DNA from: an uncultured Bacteroidales bacterium
GTDB lineage: Bacteria > Bacteroidota > Bacteroidia > Bacteroidales > WCHB1-69
Direction of reading: 5' to 3'
Assembly: GCA_946407715.1 (NCBI GenBank)
Contig: CAMJPH010000007.1
Location: forward strand, 1-49,099
DNA length: 49,099 bases
A program made the translations under genes and the position numbers. Positions 34,452 through 42,870 of this stretch are shown here, piece after piece (position 1 is the first letter of the stretch; each line of letters starts with the position of its first letter). The notes below the pieces were generated by a model. That model was not told the origin of the DNA and did no database searches. It saw nothing but the letters and a program-made list of their open reading frames with translations.

Positions 34452-34697
34452 TTATCTGCGCAACCAGATGATTGTTTCGCCCTCGTTGGTGAAGGAGGGG
34501 GCGACTTCCACGATGCGGGGTCCGCGCAGTCTGCGGACTGCCTCTTTCAGGGCGGTGCCGCGGTTGTAGCCGTGCACCACCACGATTTTCTCCGTGCCGG
34601 GCGGCGCTCCCGCCACGCGTCTCTGCAGCAGCTCCACCGCGTCCTCCACGTACATGCCGTGCACGTCGATCCGAATGCTTTTGTCCGTCTTTGCCAT
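34452..34697 (-). CDS. Small stand-alone Smr domain protein
   Basis: Protein of 81 residues consisting only of an Smr (small MutS-related) domain: IRIDVHGMYVEDAVELLQRRV (DxH motif), then IVVVHGYNRGTALKEAVRRL, where the family has HGxGxG and Asn replaces one Gly region (HGYNRG), and the end TNEGETIIWLRR. Smr domains nick or cut nucleic acids or act in ribosome quality control; activity here is inferred at best. Start 34697 was chosen because a -7 box at 34714-34721 covers the longer frame. Confidence 0.8.
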   Translation of the reverse strand: MAKTDKSIRIDVHGMYVEDAVELLQRRVAGAPPGTEKIVVVHGYNRGTALKEAVRRLRGPRIVEVAPSFTNEGETIIWLRR

Positions 34698-35005
34698 TTG
34701 ATTTTTTTGCCCGCAAAAGTACATTTTTTAGTGATTAGTGAGCAGTGAGCAGTGATTGGATGTCTCCCCTACCCTTCACATAGTTCCGTTTCGCGAGCCA
34801 TTGTCATGTTACGGTCATGCCACGGGTGTCGCATGATGTCAGGTTTGCGAGGACAGCTGTCCTGTCCGATGGGTCCGACAGGAAGCTGAAAAACTCTACC
34901 AGCAGCGGCTTTCCCACCCCCAAGTCCACAAACTAACAGACCTTTGTTAATAAAAAAATCTGACACAAATTGGAATCTGGTCCGGTTTTTGAATCAGCGA
35001 TGTTG
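34698..35005. other. Gap of about 300 bases before the cas operon
   Basis: No gene was recognised between the Smr gene and the cas promoter. It holds the Smr promoter, a simple repeat made of AGTGA/GCAGTGA units (34730-34757) and short inverted repeats (CCTGTC / GACAGG near 34859-34882). The rest has moderate GC with no convincing reading frame. Confidence 0.5.
34714..34721 (-). promoter_or_regulatory. Promoter of the Smr gene, -7 box TACTTTTG
   Basis: Perfect TAnnTTTG followed by C on the minus strand, 16 bases before the ATG at 34697. Confidence 0.6.
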
Positions 35006-35013
35006 TATTTTTG
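35006..35013 (+). promoter_or_regulatory. cas operon promoter, -7 box TATTTTTG
   Basis: Perfect TAnnTTTG followed by C, 27 bases before the cas6 ATG at 35041. A TTTG at 34988-34991 may serve as -33 with short spacing. It lies over the TTG at 35011, which rules out that codon as the cas6 start. Confidence 0.65.
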
Positions 35014-35040
35014 CAGTTTGAAAATAAAGAGATAAAAAAT

Positions 35041-35832
35041 ATGAGGTTCGATATAACTTTGCAGAACACAGGGCGATACGGGAAACGTCTGCCAATCAAC
35101 TACCAATACGAACTTTCCGCTGTCATATACCGAATATTGGCCAGCGGTAATGAAGCGTACGCGGAGTGGCTGCATGAAAATGGGTTTCGCTTGGAAACGG
35201 GCAAACAATTCAAATTGTTCACATTTTCAAGGTTGAAACCTGAAAAATTCAGAATATTACGCCAATCGAGCCAGTTGGAATTATTATCGGACAAGGTTGT
35301 ATGGCAAATATCATTCCTGCCGGAAAAATCCACACAGAAGTTTATAGAAGGGCTATTTCAGAAGCGATTTTTCGAGGTCGGCAACCGTCAATTGGTGGTG
35401 CAGTTTCAAGTAGATAGCATTCAAATGTTGCCTTCACCGGATTTTACTGATACGATGACGTTTGAAGCACTCTCCCCTATCACCGTCAGCCAGCGGTTGG
35501 AAGACGGGAATGATGCCTATCCGCAAACAGCAGAAGAGTTCTCTAACGCCCCATGGGTACGGGAACGTCTATTGCAAAACTTGTTGGACAAATACGAGGC
35601 TTTTCACGGAGTCCCTTTCGACGGCAAATGTTTCTTTGAGATAATGACGCTCACGGAACCAAAGTCTGCACTCGTGACTATCAAGGCAGGTGCCCCGCAG
35701 GAAACCAAAGTGCGAGGCTTCCTCTGTCGGATTGCCCTGCACTGCCCCGCTGAACTGATGCGCATAGCCTATGAGAGCGGACTGGGCGAAGGGAACAGCC
35801 AGGGGTTTGGATGCTTGGAGAGAATAAGGTAG
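35041..35832 (+). CDS. cas6: Cas6 pre-crRNA endoribonuclease
   Basis: RAMP-fold nuclease of 263 residues that would cut the array transcript inside each repeat, leaving the 8-base handle ATTGAAAC on the crRNA. N-terminal ferredoxin-like start MRFDITLQNTGRYGKRLPINYQYELSAVIYRIL, family segment FKLFTFSRLKPEKF, and near the C-terminus the Cas6 glycine-rich loop GLGEGNSQGFGCLE. Candidate catalytic His is not certain by eye (His near 40 in the segment EWLHENGF). GC content is about 50%, unlike the AT-rich genes that follow. First gene of the operon. Confidence 0.92.
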   Translation: MRFDITLQNTGRYGKRLPINYQYELSAVIYRILASGNEAYAEWLHENGFRLETGKQFKLFTFSRLKPEKFRILRQSSQLELLSDKVVWQISFLPEKSTQKFIEGLFQKRFFEVGNRQLVVQFQVDSIQMLPSPDFTDTMTFEALSPITVSQRLEDGNDAYPQTAEEFSNAPWVRERLLQNLLDKYEAFHGVPFDGKCFFEIMTLTEPKSALVTIKAGAPQETKVRGFLCRIALHCPAELMRIAYESGLGEGNSQGFGCLERIR

Positions 35833-35863
35833 ATTATTGATTAGAATTGAGAAATAATTGGTT

Positions 35864-36592
35864 ATGAATAATATAGACATTAGTTTTTTAAAACAAGTTC
35901 CTTCATTAACGACAGAAGCAATATTGGAGATACGTCCATTGGCTCCATTGTCTATGGTAAGTGATATGCCGGGGTCTTATTACAAAACACTAAAAAAGCC
36001 GGACAAAAAGATACTGTGCGGCTTGTTTGAGAATATATTGGGTTGGCATATTGATTCTGCTGATAGAAAACAATTGTATAAAGAATTGAAAAAGGTACGA
36101 AAGAAACAAAAAGTTGATTTCAAAGACAAGTATAGCGGTTCGACATACCAACCTTTGCTCATGGAATACTTTGAAATAGATGGTGACATTGAAATTGACC
36201 AATTCAAAGGGGTCTGTTTCTACGATGACTTATGGAGTAGAAGTTTCAGAAGGTCTGATTCAAACAAACATATCAATGGGTGCAGAAATGCCGATTATCG
36301 TATCATTGCCCAAAAATACCAGACGTTTAATGAGATTGACAATACCGATTTAAAATCAGCAGACAAAGAGAAAGAAAAAGATGGCTGGTTTAAAAAGAAT
36401 ATTGGCAGTTATCCTTATTACTATAGTTCACCCACAAAAAGAGAGTTTATTTCTATGGATGCAGTCTTTAAAATCAAATTGTTTATGAATAAGGAATTGT
36501 TGAATTTTCTGACCCAAAACGTTCTATTATACAACATTGGTTATTTGGGCAATAATGAAGGTTGGGTTGACATAAAAATTGAATCACTATGA
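35864..36592 (+). CDS. cas5: Cas5-type RAMP protein (PGING-like Cas5)
   Basis: Predicted Cas5 subunit of Cascade, 242 residues, expected to cap the 5' handle of the crRNA. The N-terminal part ILEIRPLAPLSMVSDMPGSYYKTLKKPDKKILCGLFENILGWHI follows the Cas5 pattern (early strand, then a Pro/Ser loop and a GL....LG helix). The remainder is Lys- and Asp-rich and not recognised. ATG 35864 is preferred to an upstream TTG. Its stop codon overlaps the start of cas8 (ATGA). AT-rich. The identification rests on this motif and on position between cas6 and cas8, and resembles the Cas5 of the P. gingivalis subtype. Confidence 0.72.
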   Translation: MNNIDISFLKQVPSLTTEAILEIRPLAPLSMVSDMPGSYYKTLKKPDKKILCGLFENILGWHIDSADRKQLYKELKKVRKKQKVDFKDKYSGSTYQPLLMEYFEIDGDIEIDQFKGVCFYDDLWSRSFRRSDSNKHINGCRNADYRIIAQKYQTFNEIDNTDLKSADKEKEKDGWFKKNIGSYPYYYSSPTKREFISMDAVFKIKLFMNKELLNFLTQNVLLYNIGYLGNNEGWVDIKIESL

Positions 36593-38127
36593 CGCACATA
36601 CATCCATACATTAGATATGCACAGGCATTACTTGTGGTCGAAAATCATTTAGGAAGCATTTCTGAAATATCTCTAAATCATATAACTGAAGAAATCAGAA
36701 ATGGCTTGAATGCATTTTGCGTGACACCAGTAGAAGACTATGAAAAGAAAAAGACGATTAAATATCGTTTTGCTGGCGAAAAAAACAATGCAAAAAACTA
36801 CAAGTTTCTTGCCTCCAATATCATATCTTCCGATATGCAAGCATCCAAATTATACAAATCTGCTGAGGATTTCTTGAAAGATGCAAAAGAATTAAATTGT
36901 TCTTGCGGGGGGTTGACAATGTCGTCAATGCCTATCGTTGGAGAATTCTGTTCTTTCTCTGAAAAAAATGTCGGACGTGGGAAACCAACATGTAGTGTAT
37001 ATGAACAAGGGCTGGCTTTGGTTACTTCGTTGACAATGATAAAACCATGTTTGCAATACAGAATTGACAAAAAAGATAAACCTGAACTTTTTAATGTCTG
37101 CATTATCCCCGATATTCCTTTAGGGAATATGATTGACTTTATCGAATTGTTTAAACGGATGCGGATTCAGCAGCTTGAAAGTGATTTGATGATAGGTAAT
37201 GTGTTAGAAAACAAGGGAAAATTTGAGCCTAAACGACCAAGAATCTTTCAGGGCAATTTCCCAAACCCTCCTCGCAGTAGCGCTATGGGCAGTATCGCCT
37301 TGCTTGGAGCAATAGGTGAGATGTCCAAAGAAAGCGAAGTTTCCGCTCTTGCCCAACGTGTTTTGGATAGTTTGAAAGATGCTACGTTTTATATGATTCA
37401 ATACGGTAATGCGTCAACTTATACATACAATCATTATGTCGTGGAGTTGGCAAAGAAGTCAAAACTGAAATCAATTGTTGATAGTATTTATTACACCGAA
37501 TTGTATAACGAAAAAAGAACTTCAAAAAGCACTGAATACCAAAAATTTGATTTGATTACAAGTCGGTTTCTGCTTTTGTTCAATCCTTCTTCTTTTAGCA
37601 ATTTTTTATCCTTTAGAGGCGAATACCCAACTCAAATAGAATTATTATTAATCACATATTTTACGAAAATGGCAAAAATAGATCCTAACGTAGTGTCATC
37701 GGCAAAATCATTAGGCAGATGGCTAAACCAAACTGCATATTTTGCAGCAAAAGAAGAGGTAAAACCTCTCTCAAATCCAAATCCGTCTGAAATTGAGAAA
37801 AAAAACTATTGGTCAAATATCCGAATAGTTAAATCAAAGGTTTTGGTTGAACTTGAAAGTTCAATCTTCTCGGCAAAATCTGGCGACGCTTTAATTGCAC
37901 AAGCCGTCACACGCGCTGGAAGATTGTCCAACCTTGATGCACCAGAATCCGCTACTCTTTTTATGGAGAAAACGGCAAGCGGAGAGTTGGAACTTGAAAA
38001 TGCGAAAAACCTATTAATCGCTTTTTCAAGAATCAAAAACAAAAAAGAAAGCGAGGCGCAACCCAAGGAAGTTTCACAAGAATTGGGAGAAAACGAATTT
38101 GAGAACGAAGATTTAAGCAACATTTAA
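36589..38127 (+). CDS. cas8: Cas8-like large subunit (Csp1/PGING-like)
   Basis: Probable large subunit of the type I effector, 512 residues, which in such complexes recognises the PAM. I recognise no strong motif. It carries a CSCGG segment near residue 104 and a second Cys-containing stretch EFCSFSEKNVGRGKPTCSVYEQG (about 115-137), which could be a diverged zinc finger. The C-terminal third is charged (FSRIKNKKESEAQPKEVS), ending in an acidic tail. Position between cas5 and cas7 and size support Cas8; fit to the P. gingivalis Csp1 family is a memory-based suggestion. AT-rich, about 25-40% GC in the lines counted. Confidence 0.7.
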   Translation: MTHIHPYIRYAQALLVVENHLGSISEISLNHITEEIRNGLNAFCVTPVEDYEKKKTIKYRFAGEKNNAKNYKFLASNIISSDMQASKLYKSAEDFLKDAKELNCSCGGLTMSSMPIVGEFCSFSEKNVGRGKPTCSVYEQGLALVTSLTMIKPCLQYRIDKKDKPELFNVCIIPDIPLGNMIDFIELFKRMRIQQLESDLMIGNVLENKGKFEPKRPRIFQGNFPNPPRSSAMGSIALLGAIGEMSKESEVSALAQRVLDSLKDATFYMIQYGNASTYTYNHYVVELAKKSKLKSIVDSIYYTELYNEKRTSKSTEYQKFDLITSRFLLLFNPSSFSNFLSFRGEYPTQIELLLITYFTKMAKIDPNVVSSAKSLGRWLNQTAYFAAKEEVKPLSNPNPSEIEKKNYWSNIRIVKSKVLVELESSIFSAKSGDALIAQAVTRAGRLSNLDAPESATLFMEKTASGELELENAKNLLIAFSRIKNKKESEAQPKEVSQELGENEFENEDLSNI

Positions 38128-38138
38128 ACTATAATAAT

Positions 38139-39062
38139 ATGGAAATCAAAGGAATTTTAGTTTCAGCATTGGCTCCATTCGAAAATCATATCGCAAATGG
38201 AGGAGAAAAACTATTGGGGAACGCAGGTTCAATCAAAAGACGTCCTGATGGCAGAGTTTATGTATCAGGACAAATGCAACGTCATGTATTGTTTTCTGCA
38301 ATTGACCGTCTGAATATGGATGATCCAGACAAAGAAGACACTTTTGTTTCAACAGGTGATGGCACAACAAATCAAATCGAAAAGGATTTGAGAGCCGACA
38401 TGGGCGGTTTCATGCATCCATCGGCTGGGAATTATTCAGGCAGGAGAACCGCTCCTCTTTCTGTTACACCTGCGGTAGCAATGAAAGAAAGCGAAGTGAA
38501 AAACGATCTTCTTGTCAGGGTAAAAAACGACAATTCATCAGAATCAAAAGAGCAGGCTTTAGCCACCAAGGAGTTCAGTCAATCTGATTTGATGAACATG
38601 AATTTCTTTTTGGATGTTACGACACTTAGCATCACAAAAGTATTCAAATATGAAGGTGGATTCAACATCGACACAAAATACATTAAACATGTAAAGGAGT
38701 CAGAACGCAAACGCAGGGCAAAACTTTATCTTGAAGCCACAAGATACATGAACGAATATGCAAATCAGGCGAGAAATGCTGTTTGTGGCGAGCCACAGCA
38801 AGTGATAATTGTTTTTGATACGGTATTAAGTAGGAAAGCATGTCGTTATTTTACGGCAGACGAACCCGAAAAGAGCAACATTCTTGCAGAACTTGATGAA
38901 CGAAATGCGAAGTACTTTATTGGTGATGACAAAACAGAAAAAACTGTAGCAAAAGCCTACAAAGAAGCATTGGAGTTTCTATATGAAAACCCTCTGTATA
39001 ACCCTGCTGGCGACGACAATAGCGTCCAAACATTTTCACAAGCATTTACACAAGCTGAGTAA
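38139..39062 (+). CDS. cas7: Cas7 backbone subunit (DevR/Csp2-like)
   Basis: Cas7-type RAMP protein of 307 residues that would polymerise along the crRNA. It starts MEIKGILVSALAPFENHIANGG, has the family RRPDGRVYVSGQMQRHVLF (about 34-52) and RADMGGFMHPSAGNYSGRRTAPLSVTPAVAMKE (about 87-120), with the thumb-like glycine-rich segment. It begins 11 bases after cas8 and ends three bases before cas3. The DevR-type start and the SVTPA motif are what identify it. Confidence 0.85.
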   Translation: MEIKGILVSALAPFENHIANGGEKLLGNAGSIKRRPDGRVYVSGQMQRHVLFSAIDRLNMDDPDKEDTFVSTGDGTTNQIEKDLRADMGGFMHPSAGNYSGRRTAPLSVTPAVAMKESEVKNDLLVRVKNDNSSESKEQALATKEFSQSDLMNMNFFLDVTTLSITKVFKYEGGFNIDTKYIKHVKESERKRRAKLYLEATRYMNEYANQARNAVCGEPQQVIIVFDTVLSRKACRYFTADEPEKSNILAELDERNAKYFIGDDKTEKTVAKAYKEALEFLYENPLYNPAGDDNSVQTFSQAFTQAE

Positions 39063-39065
39063 TTA

Positions 39066-41312
39066 ATGTATCAGGAAAGCAATATCATATTGGCCAAACC
39101 TTCCGGTATTACATTGGAACAACATGTTTCCAATGTAGTATCGGAGGCTGATATGATTTTGTCAATTGTGCCATTTGTGACGCAAAAGTACCGTGATATT
39201 GTCAGTAAAGATTTGCAGAAACGACTTGAAGTAGTCTGTAGATTACATGACGACGGGAAAAAAAATCGCAAATGGCAAGATGCTTGCCAAAAAGATTACA
39301 AAGTTTTTCTTGACCAAAAAGAAAAAGGATGCCAAGCAAATCCAATAGGTGCAAATATTATGAAAGCGGGAATACGACACGAATTCCAATCGCTTGTCCT
39401 AAACGCTCATAAAAACATGCCTTTGGCTTTGCAATGCGCTATTGCCGCTCATCATTCAAAGTTGTGCTTCGCTTACGAATACCGATGGTTGAACGAAGGT
39501 GTAGAACCTTTTTGGAAAGAAATCAGAAAAGAATCGAACCGCATTATCGAAAAAGGCTCGCTTGCTGAATCCGCAAAGAGTTTTTACGAATACGCAGGGC
39601 TTCGGGGTCTACTGCAATTGGCCGACCACAGGGCAAGCGCGAAAGAAGAAGGGAAAAAAGTCCCTGACATTAACTCTTTCGAGTACAAATTTCCTTATGC
39701 TGAAAAACGCGGTGTACAAGAACTAATAGAGAGTTATTGGAACAAGGACTTGCTTCTTGTTCGAGCACCTACTGGAGCAGGCAAAACCGATGCTTCCTTG
39801 CTATGGGCATCAAAACAAATAGAGAATAATCGAGCTGCACGTTTGATTATTGCAATGCCCACAAGGTTTACTTCCAATGCTTTAGCGATTAATGTGTCAG
39901 CAAGTCTCTCCGATACAGGATTATACCATTCAAGTGCTTGGTTCTCAAAACTCCAAAATGAGATTAACGAAGGTAACATGGACTATGACTATGCCAGCAA
40001 AGTCCATGAATTTGCAAGACTATTGGAGACACCAATAACAGTTTGTACCATAGACCATTTGCTGACCGCTTTGACATTGACCAGAGAAGACCACCATTTG
40101 ATAGGCTTCAACCTTGCAAACTCTTGCCTTGTTATTGATGAAGCCGACTTTTACGATGATTTTACTTTGGCAAACATTCTGGTACTGTTAGAAATCCTTC
40201 ACGAATTCAAAGTCCCAGTATTGATTATGAGTGCATCGTTGCCAGAATCATCCGTCAAAATGTATCAAAAATCAGGATACAAGATTAACGGAATCATTGA
40301 AGACAACTCAGACAACAAAAGAGAACGTTTTCAAGTGAAAAGCATTATCAAGTATGACGATTTAAACGACCTTGAAGACATCCTTTATCAGTGTATTGAA
40401 AAAAAGAATGCTATTATTTATGCAAATACAGTTGATAAGGCGACAAGTATTTATAACTGGTTTAATGAACAAAACTGTCCAGATATCAATCCAATACTCT
40501 ATCATTCGAGATTCACCGAACCAGACAAAAAAAGAAAAGAAGACGAACTAATAGCCGCTTTAGGGAAAAAGGCTTGGGAAGAGAATCGTGCTAACGGCAT
40601 TGCCATCTTGACCCAAATTGGTGAGATGAGCATTAACATAAGTGCTGATTTTATGATTTCTGACATTTGTCCGATTGACAGGCTTACACAACGAGCAGGA
40701 AGGCTGTGCCGATTTGATAAAAACAAGATTGGAGGATTACATATTATAATACCTCAAAAAAACGATGTCTTATACCCGGCACCTTATGGTTCTTTTGACT
40801 TAAAGGGGAAAAAATGGAAGCCTTGCGATGCTTTAATCCAAACAATTGAATTACTACGAACGCAAAGTTACTCAGCGCAAAAGTTGGTGGACTTAATCAA
40901 TAGTGTTTATGCCAAAGATTTCAATTTCTCTGAATCAGCAATTACTAATGCCAAATTACTTAAGGAGCATTTCATTTATAATTGGTTAATCAATCCTCAA
41001 CAAAAAATAGAGTCAGATGATGAAGAAACTATCTTCTGGAGAAGTCGAAACATTGATGCTTCAGAAACAGTTTTTGTTTCATCACCGCCACAAAAGTATT
41101 GGGACAAACTATCATTTCAAGCATGGAAAATTACAAACTCCATTGAATTACCAATATACATAGTAAAACAAGGCGAAAAAAAACATCGTATAGACACTTT
41201 TGAAGTGTTTGTCAAAGGTGATTCTGAAAAGATTAAAGTCATACGAGCTGGTTTTTATAATTATGAACTTGGCATTGACTTTAATGATGATGAGAACGAT
41301 ATTTTTTTATAA
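39066..41312 (+). CDS. cas3: Cas3 nuclease-helicase (HD domain fused to DExD/H helicase)
   Basis: Interference nuclease of 748 residues. N-terminal HD nuclease: LHDDGKKNRKWQ near 60, RHEFQSL near 108 and AAHHSKL near 128 supply the metal ligands. SF2 helicase: Walker A RAPTGAGKTDASLLWA (about 231-246), MPTRFTSNALA (about 266), Walker B VIDEADFYDD (about 355), motif III SASLP (about 393), and motif VI TQRAGRLCRFDKNK (about 540). Both halves look intact, so the system should be able to degrade DNA. It overlaps nothing and starts three bases after cas7. The two decayed genes follow instead of cas4. Confidence 0.93.
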   Translation: MYQESNIILAKPSGITLEQHVSNVVSEADMILSIVPFVTQKYRDIVSKDLQKRLEVVCRLHDDGKKNRKWQDACQKDYKVFLDQKEKGCQANPIGANIMKAGIRHEFQSLVLNAHKNMPLALQCAIAAHHSKLCFAYEYRWLNEGVEPFWKEIRKESNRIIEKGSLAESAKSFYEYAGLRGLLQLADHRASAKEEGKKVPDINSFEYKFPYAEKRGVQELIESYWNKDLLLVRAPTGAGKTDASLLWASKQIENNRAARLIIAMPTRFTSNALAINVSASLSDTGLYHSSAWFSKLQNEINEGNMDYDYASKVHEFARLLETPITVCTIDHLLTALTLTREDHHLIGFNLANSCLVIDEADFYDDFTLANILVLLEILHEFKVPVLIMSASLPESSVKMYQKSGYKINGIIEDNSDNKRERFQVKSIIKYDDLNDLEDILYQCIEKKNAIIYANTVDKATSIYNWFNEQNCPDINPILYHSRFTEPDKKRKEDELIAALGKKAWEENRANGIAILTQIGEMSINISADFMISDICPIDRLTQRAGRLCRFDKNKIGGLHIIIPQKNDVLYPAPYGSFDLKGKKWKPCDALIQTIELLRTQSYSAQKLVDLINSVYAKDFNFSESAITNAKLLKEHFIYNWLINPQQKIESDDEETIFWRSRNIDASETVFVSSPPQKYWDKLSFQAWKITNSIELPIYIVKQGEKKHRIDTFEVFVKGDSEKIKVIRAGFYNYELGIDFNDDENDIFL

Positions 41313-41328
41313 TTAAATAAAGTCCATT

Positions 41329-41611
41329 ATGCCCGACACCCAAGAAACCAATATCATCATCTACAACACCCTTGACTGCAAAGCCGCCGCGGCCCTATTT
41401 GACAAAGACGGGGAAATCGGGCTCAACCCAAAACATTTGGCAAAACTTTTTGCCACCTCTGTTCCCAATATCAATATACACATATCCAACATGTTGGTAA
41501 AAAAGGTTGGGCAAGGATTCAGTTATTAAGGTCTTTTTAATAACTGATCCCTGTGACAAAAGCTTTATAAATGCGCAAGAGGGCAATGTCAAACGAAAAA
41601 ACATCAATTAA
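41329..41611 (+). pseudogene. Frameshifted, truncated RhuM-family gene remnant
   Basis: The first frame encodes about 60 residues like the N-terminus of RhuM/virulence-type proteins: NIIIYNTLDCKAAAALFDKDG, then LNPKHLAKLFATSVPNINIHISNML. It stops at 41527-41529. From base 41516 another frame continues with DSVIKVFLIT, matching the family's DSVIKDYLTT segment, then loses similarity and stops at 41611. One frameshift plus a deletion of the remaining 200 or so residues explains this. RhuM genes often sit in defence or mobile regions in Bacteroidetes. GC-richer than the adjacent cas3. Confidence 0.75.
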
Positions 41612-42347
41612 TATGACCAAGATTAACGCAATAGAATGTCAGAACGTTGAGTTCAAACGAATTTGGAAAGATGAGTATTTGAAATGGATTTGCGGATTTG
41701 CAAATGCACAGGGGGCTGTGATGTGCTTCGGTGTGGATGACGAGGGGAATCTTTGTGGTTTACAGAATGCTAAACAATTGCTGGAGGACATTCCTAATAA
41801 GACAACCACTTCATTGGGATTGGTTGTTGATGTTGACCTACAAGAACAAGACGGGATGGACTATCTGAAAGTGACGATACCCCAAACAAACGTGCCTGTC
41901 AGCTATAAAGAGATGTTTTATTTGGCCGGTTTTATTGAGGCTTGGGGACGGGGCTATGAGATAATCCGTGATGCATTTGAGGCAGAGCATCTTGAAGTGC
42001 CAATGTTCGAGGAAGTCAGAGGTGGTGTGATGGCGACTATAAAAAGAGAAAAATTTATAGCTTTGCAGAATAAAGACAAAGTAGATGGTACTGCCTCAAC
42101 TACGAAGAAAACTACGAAGAAAACTACGAAGAAAACTACGAAGAAAACTACGAAGAAAAAAGACTCTACAGTAGATAAGATACTACAAGCCATTCAAGAG
42201 AATCCTCAGGTTACCAACAAGCAATTAGCCGAACTGCTTGGACTTTCTATAGATGGCATCTATTGGAATATGAAAAAAATGCGTTCTAATGGTATCATTC
42301 GTCGAGTTGGTCCAGACAAAGGAGGATATTGGGAAATATTAAAATAA
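41571..42347 (+). pseudogene. AlbA_2 (Schlafen-type) regulator-like gene with internal deletion
   Basis: Open frame of 258 codons, but two parts of a normally 450-500 residue protein are joined. Residues 15-110 are an AlbA_2 domain (NVEFKRIWKDEYLKWICGFANAQGAVMCFGVDDEGNLCGLQNAKQLLEDIPNK...NVPVSYK). Then, without the usual YHYRSGSTK segment and the following ATPase-like domain, it jumps to the late motif FYLAGFIEAWGRGYEII. A (TTKK)5 linker coded by five 12-bp repeats and a C-terminal winged helix (NPQVTNKQLAELLGLSIDGIYWNMKKM) follow. Because it stays in frame it could still be expressed. Starts at 41571, 41586 or 41613 are possible. It lies between cas3 and cas4. Confidence 0.7.
42098..42157 (+). 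repeat. Five perfect 12-bp tandem repeats in the AlbA_2 gene
   Basis: The unit AACTACGAAGAA occurs five times in a row and codes for alternating Thr-Thr-Lys-Lys. Gain or loss of units keeps the frame, so it would alter only linker length. Confidence 0.9.
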
Positions 42348-42354
42348 AAGCCCT

Positions 42355-42870
42355 ATGCAAATCACCGGCACCCATTTCAACTACTATCAAGTTTGCCAAC
42401 GAAAACTCTGGCTTTTCGCCAACGGCATCAACATGGAGCATACTTCCGACTTGGTGTATGCGGGCAAACTAATTCACGAGGAAAGTTACCCGCAAAGATC
42501 GGAACGCTATGAGGAAATTGAGATCGACGGCATCAAAGTGGACTATTACGATGCCAAACGGAAGGTGATCCACGAAATCAAGAAGTCCGACAAAGTGGAA
42601 AAGGCCCACGAGTGGCAGCTGAAGTATTATCTTTATGTGTTTGAGCGCAATGGCATCGAAAATGTCTCGGGAATATTGGAATACCCCAAGTTGCGGAAAA
42701 CCAGCGAGATAATATTGAGCGATGTAGATAGGGAAATGATCCGCGAAATGGAATCTGAAATTGAGGAAATCATAAACGCAGAGGTATGCCCACCCCTTGA
42801 AAAGAAAGGAATCTGCAGGAATTGCAGCTATTTTGATTTTTGTTATTCTGGAGAGGAGGACGAGAAATGA
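42355..42870 (+). CDS. cas4: Cas4 exonuclease
   Basis: RecB-like Fe-S exonuclease of 171 residues that processes prespacers and sets the PAM side during acquisition. Cluster cysteines: one in YYQVCQRKLW (about 14) and three in EVCPPLEKKGICRNCSYFDFC near the end. Nuclease residues: GIKVDYYD and VIHEIKKSDK (D-x-ExK). Its stop codon overlaps the cas1 start as ATGA, so the two are coupled. GC near 45-50%, unlike cas5-cas3. Adaptation block cas4-cas1-cas2 is complete. Confidence 0.95.
   Translation: MQITGTHFNYYQVCQRKLWLFANGINMEHTSDLVYAGKLIHEESYPQRSERYEEIEIDGIKVDYYDAKRKVIHEIKKSDKVEKAHEWQLKYYLYVFERNGIENVSGILEYPKLRKTSEIILSDVDREMIREMESEIEEIINAEVCPPLEKKGICRNCSYFDFCYSGEEDEK

Noticed and set aside
34769..34966. 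65-residue minus-strand frame rich in Gly, Pro and Arg before the cas operon
   Set aside because: No recognisable motif, no promoter and no start context; composition fits chance reading of intergenic DNA.
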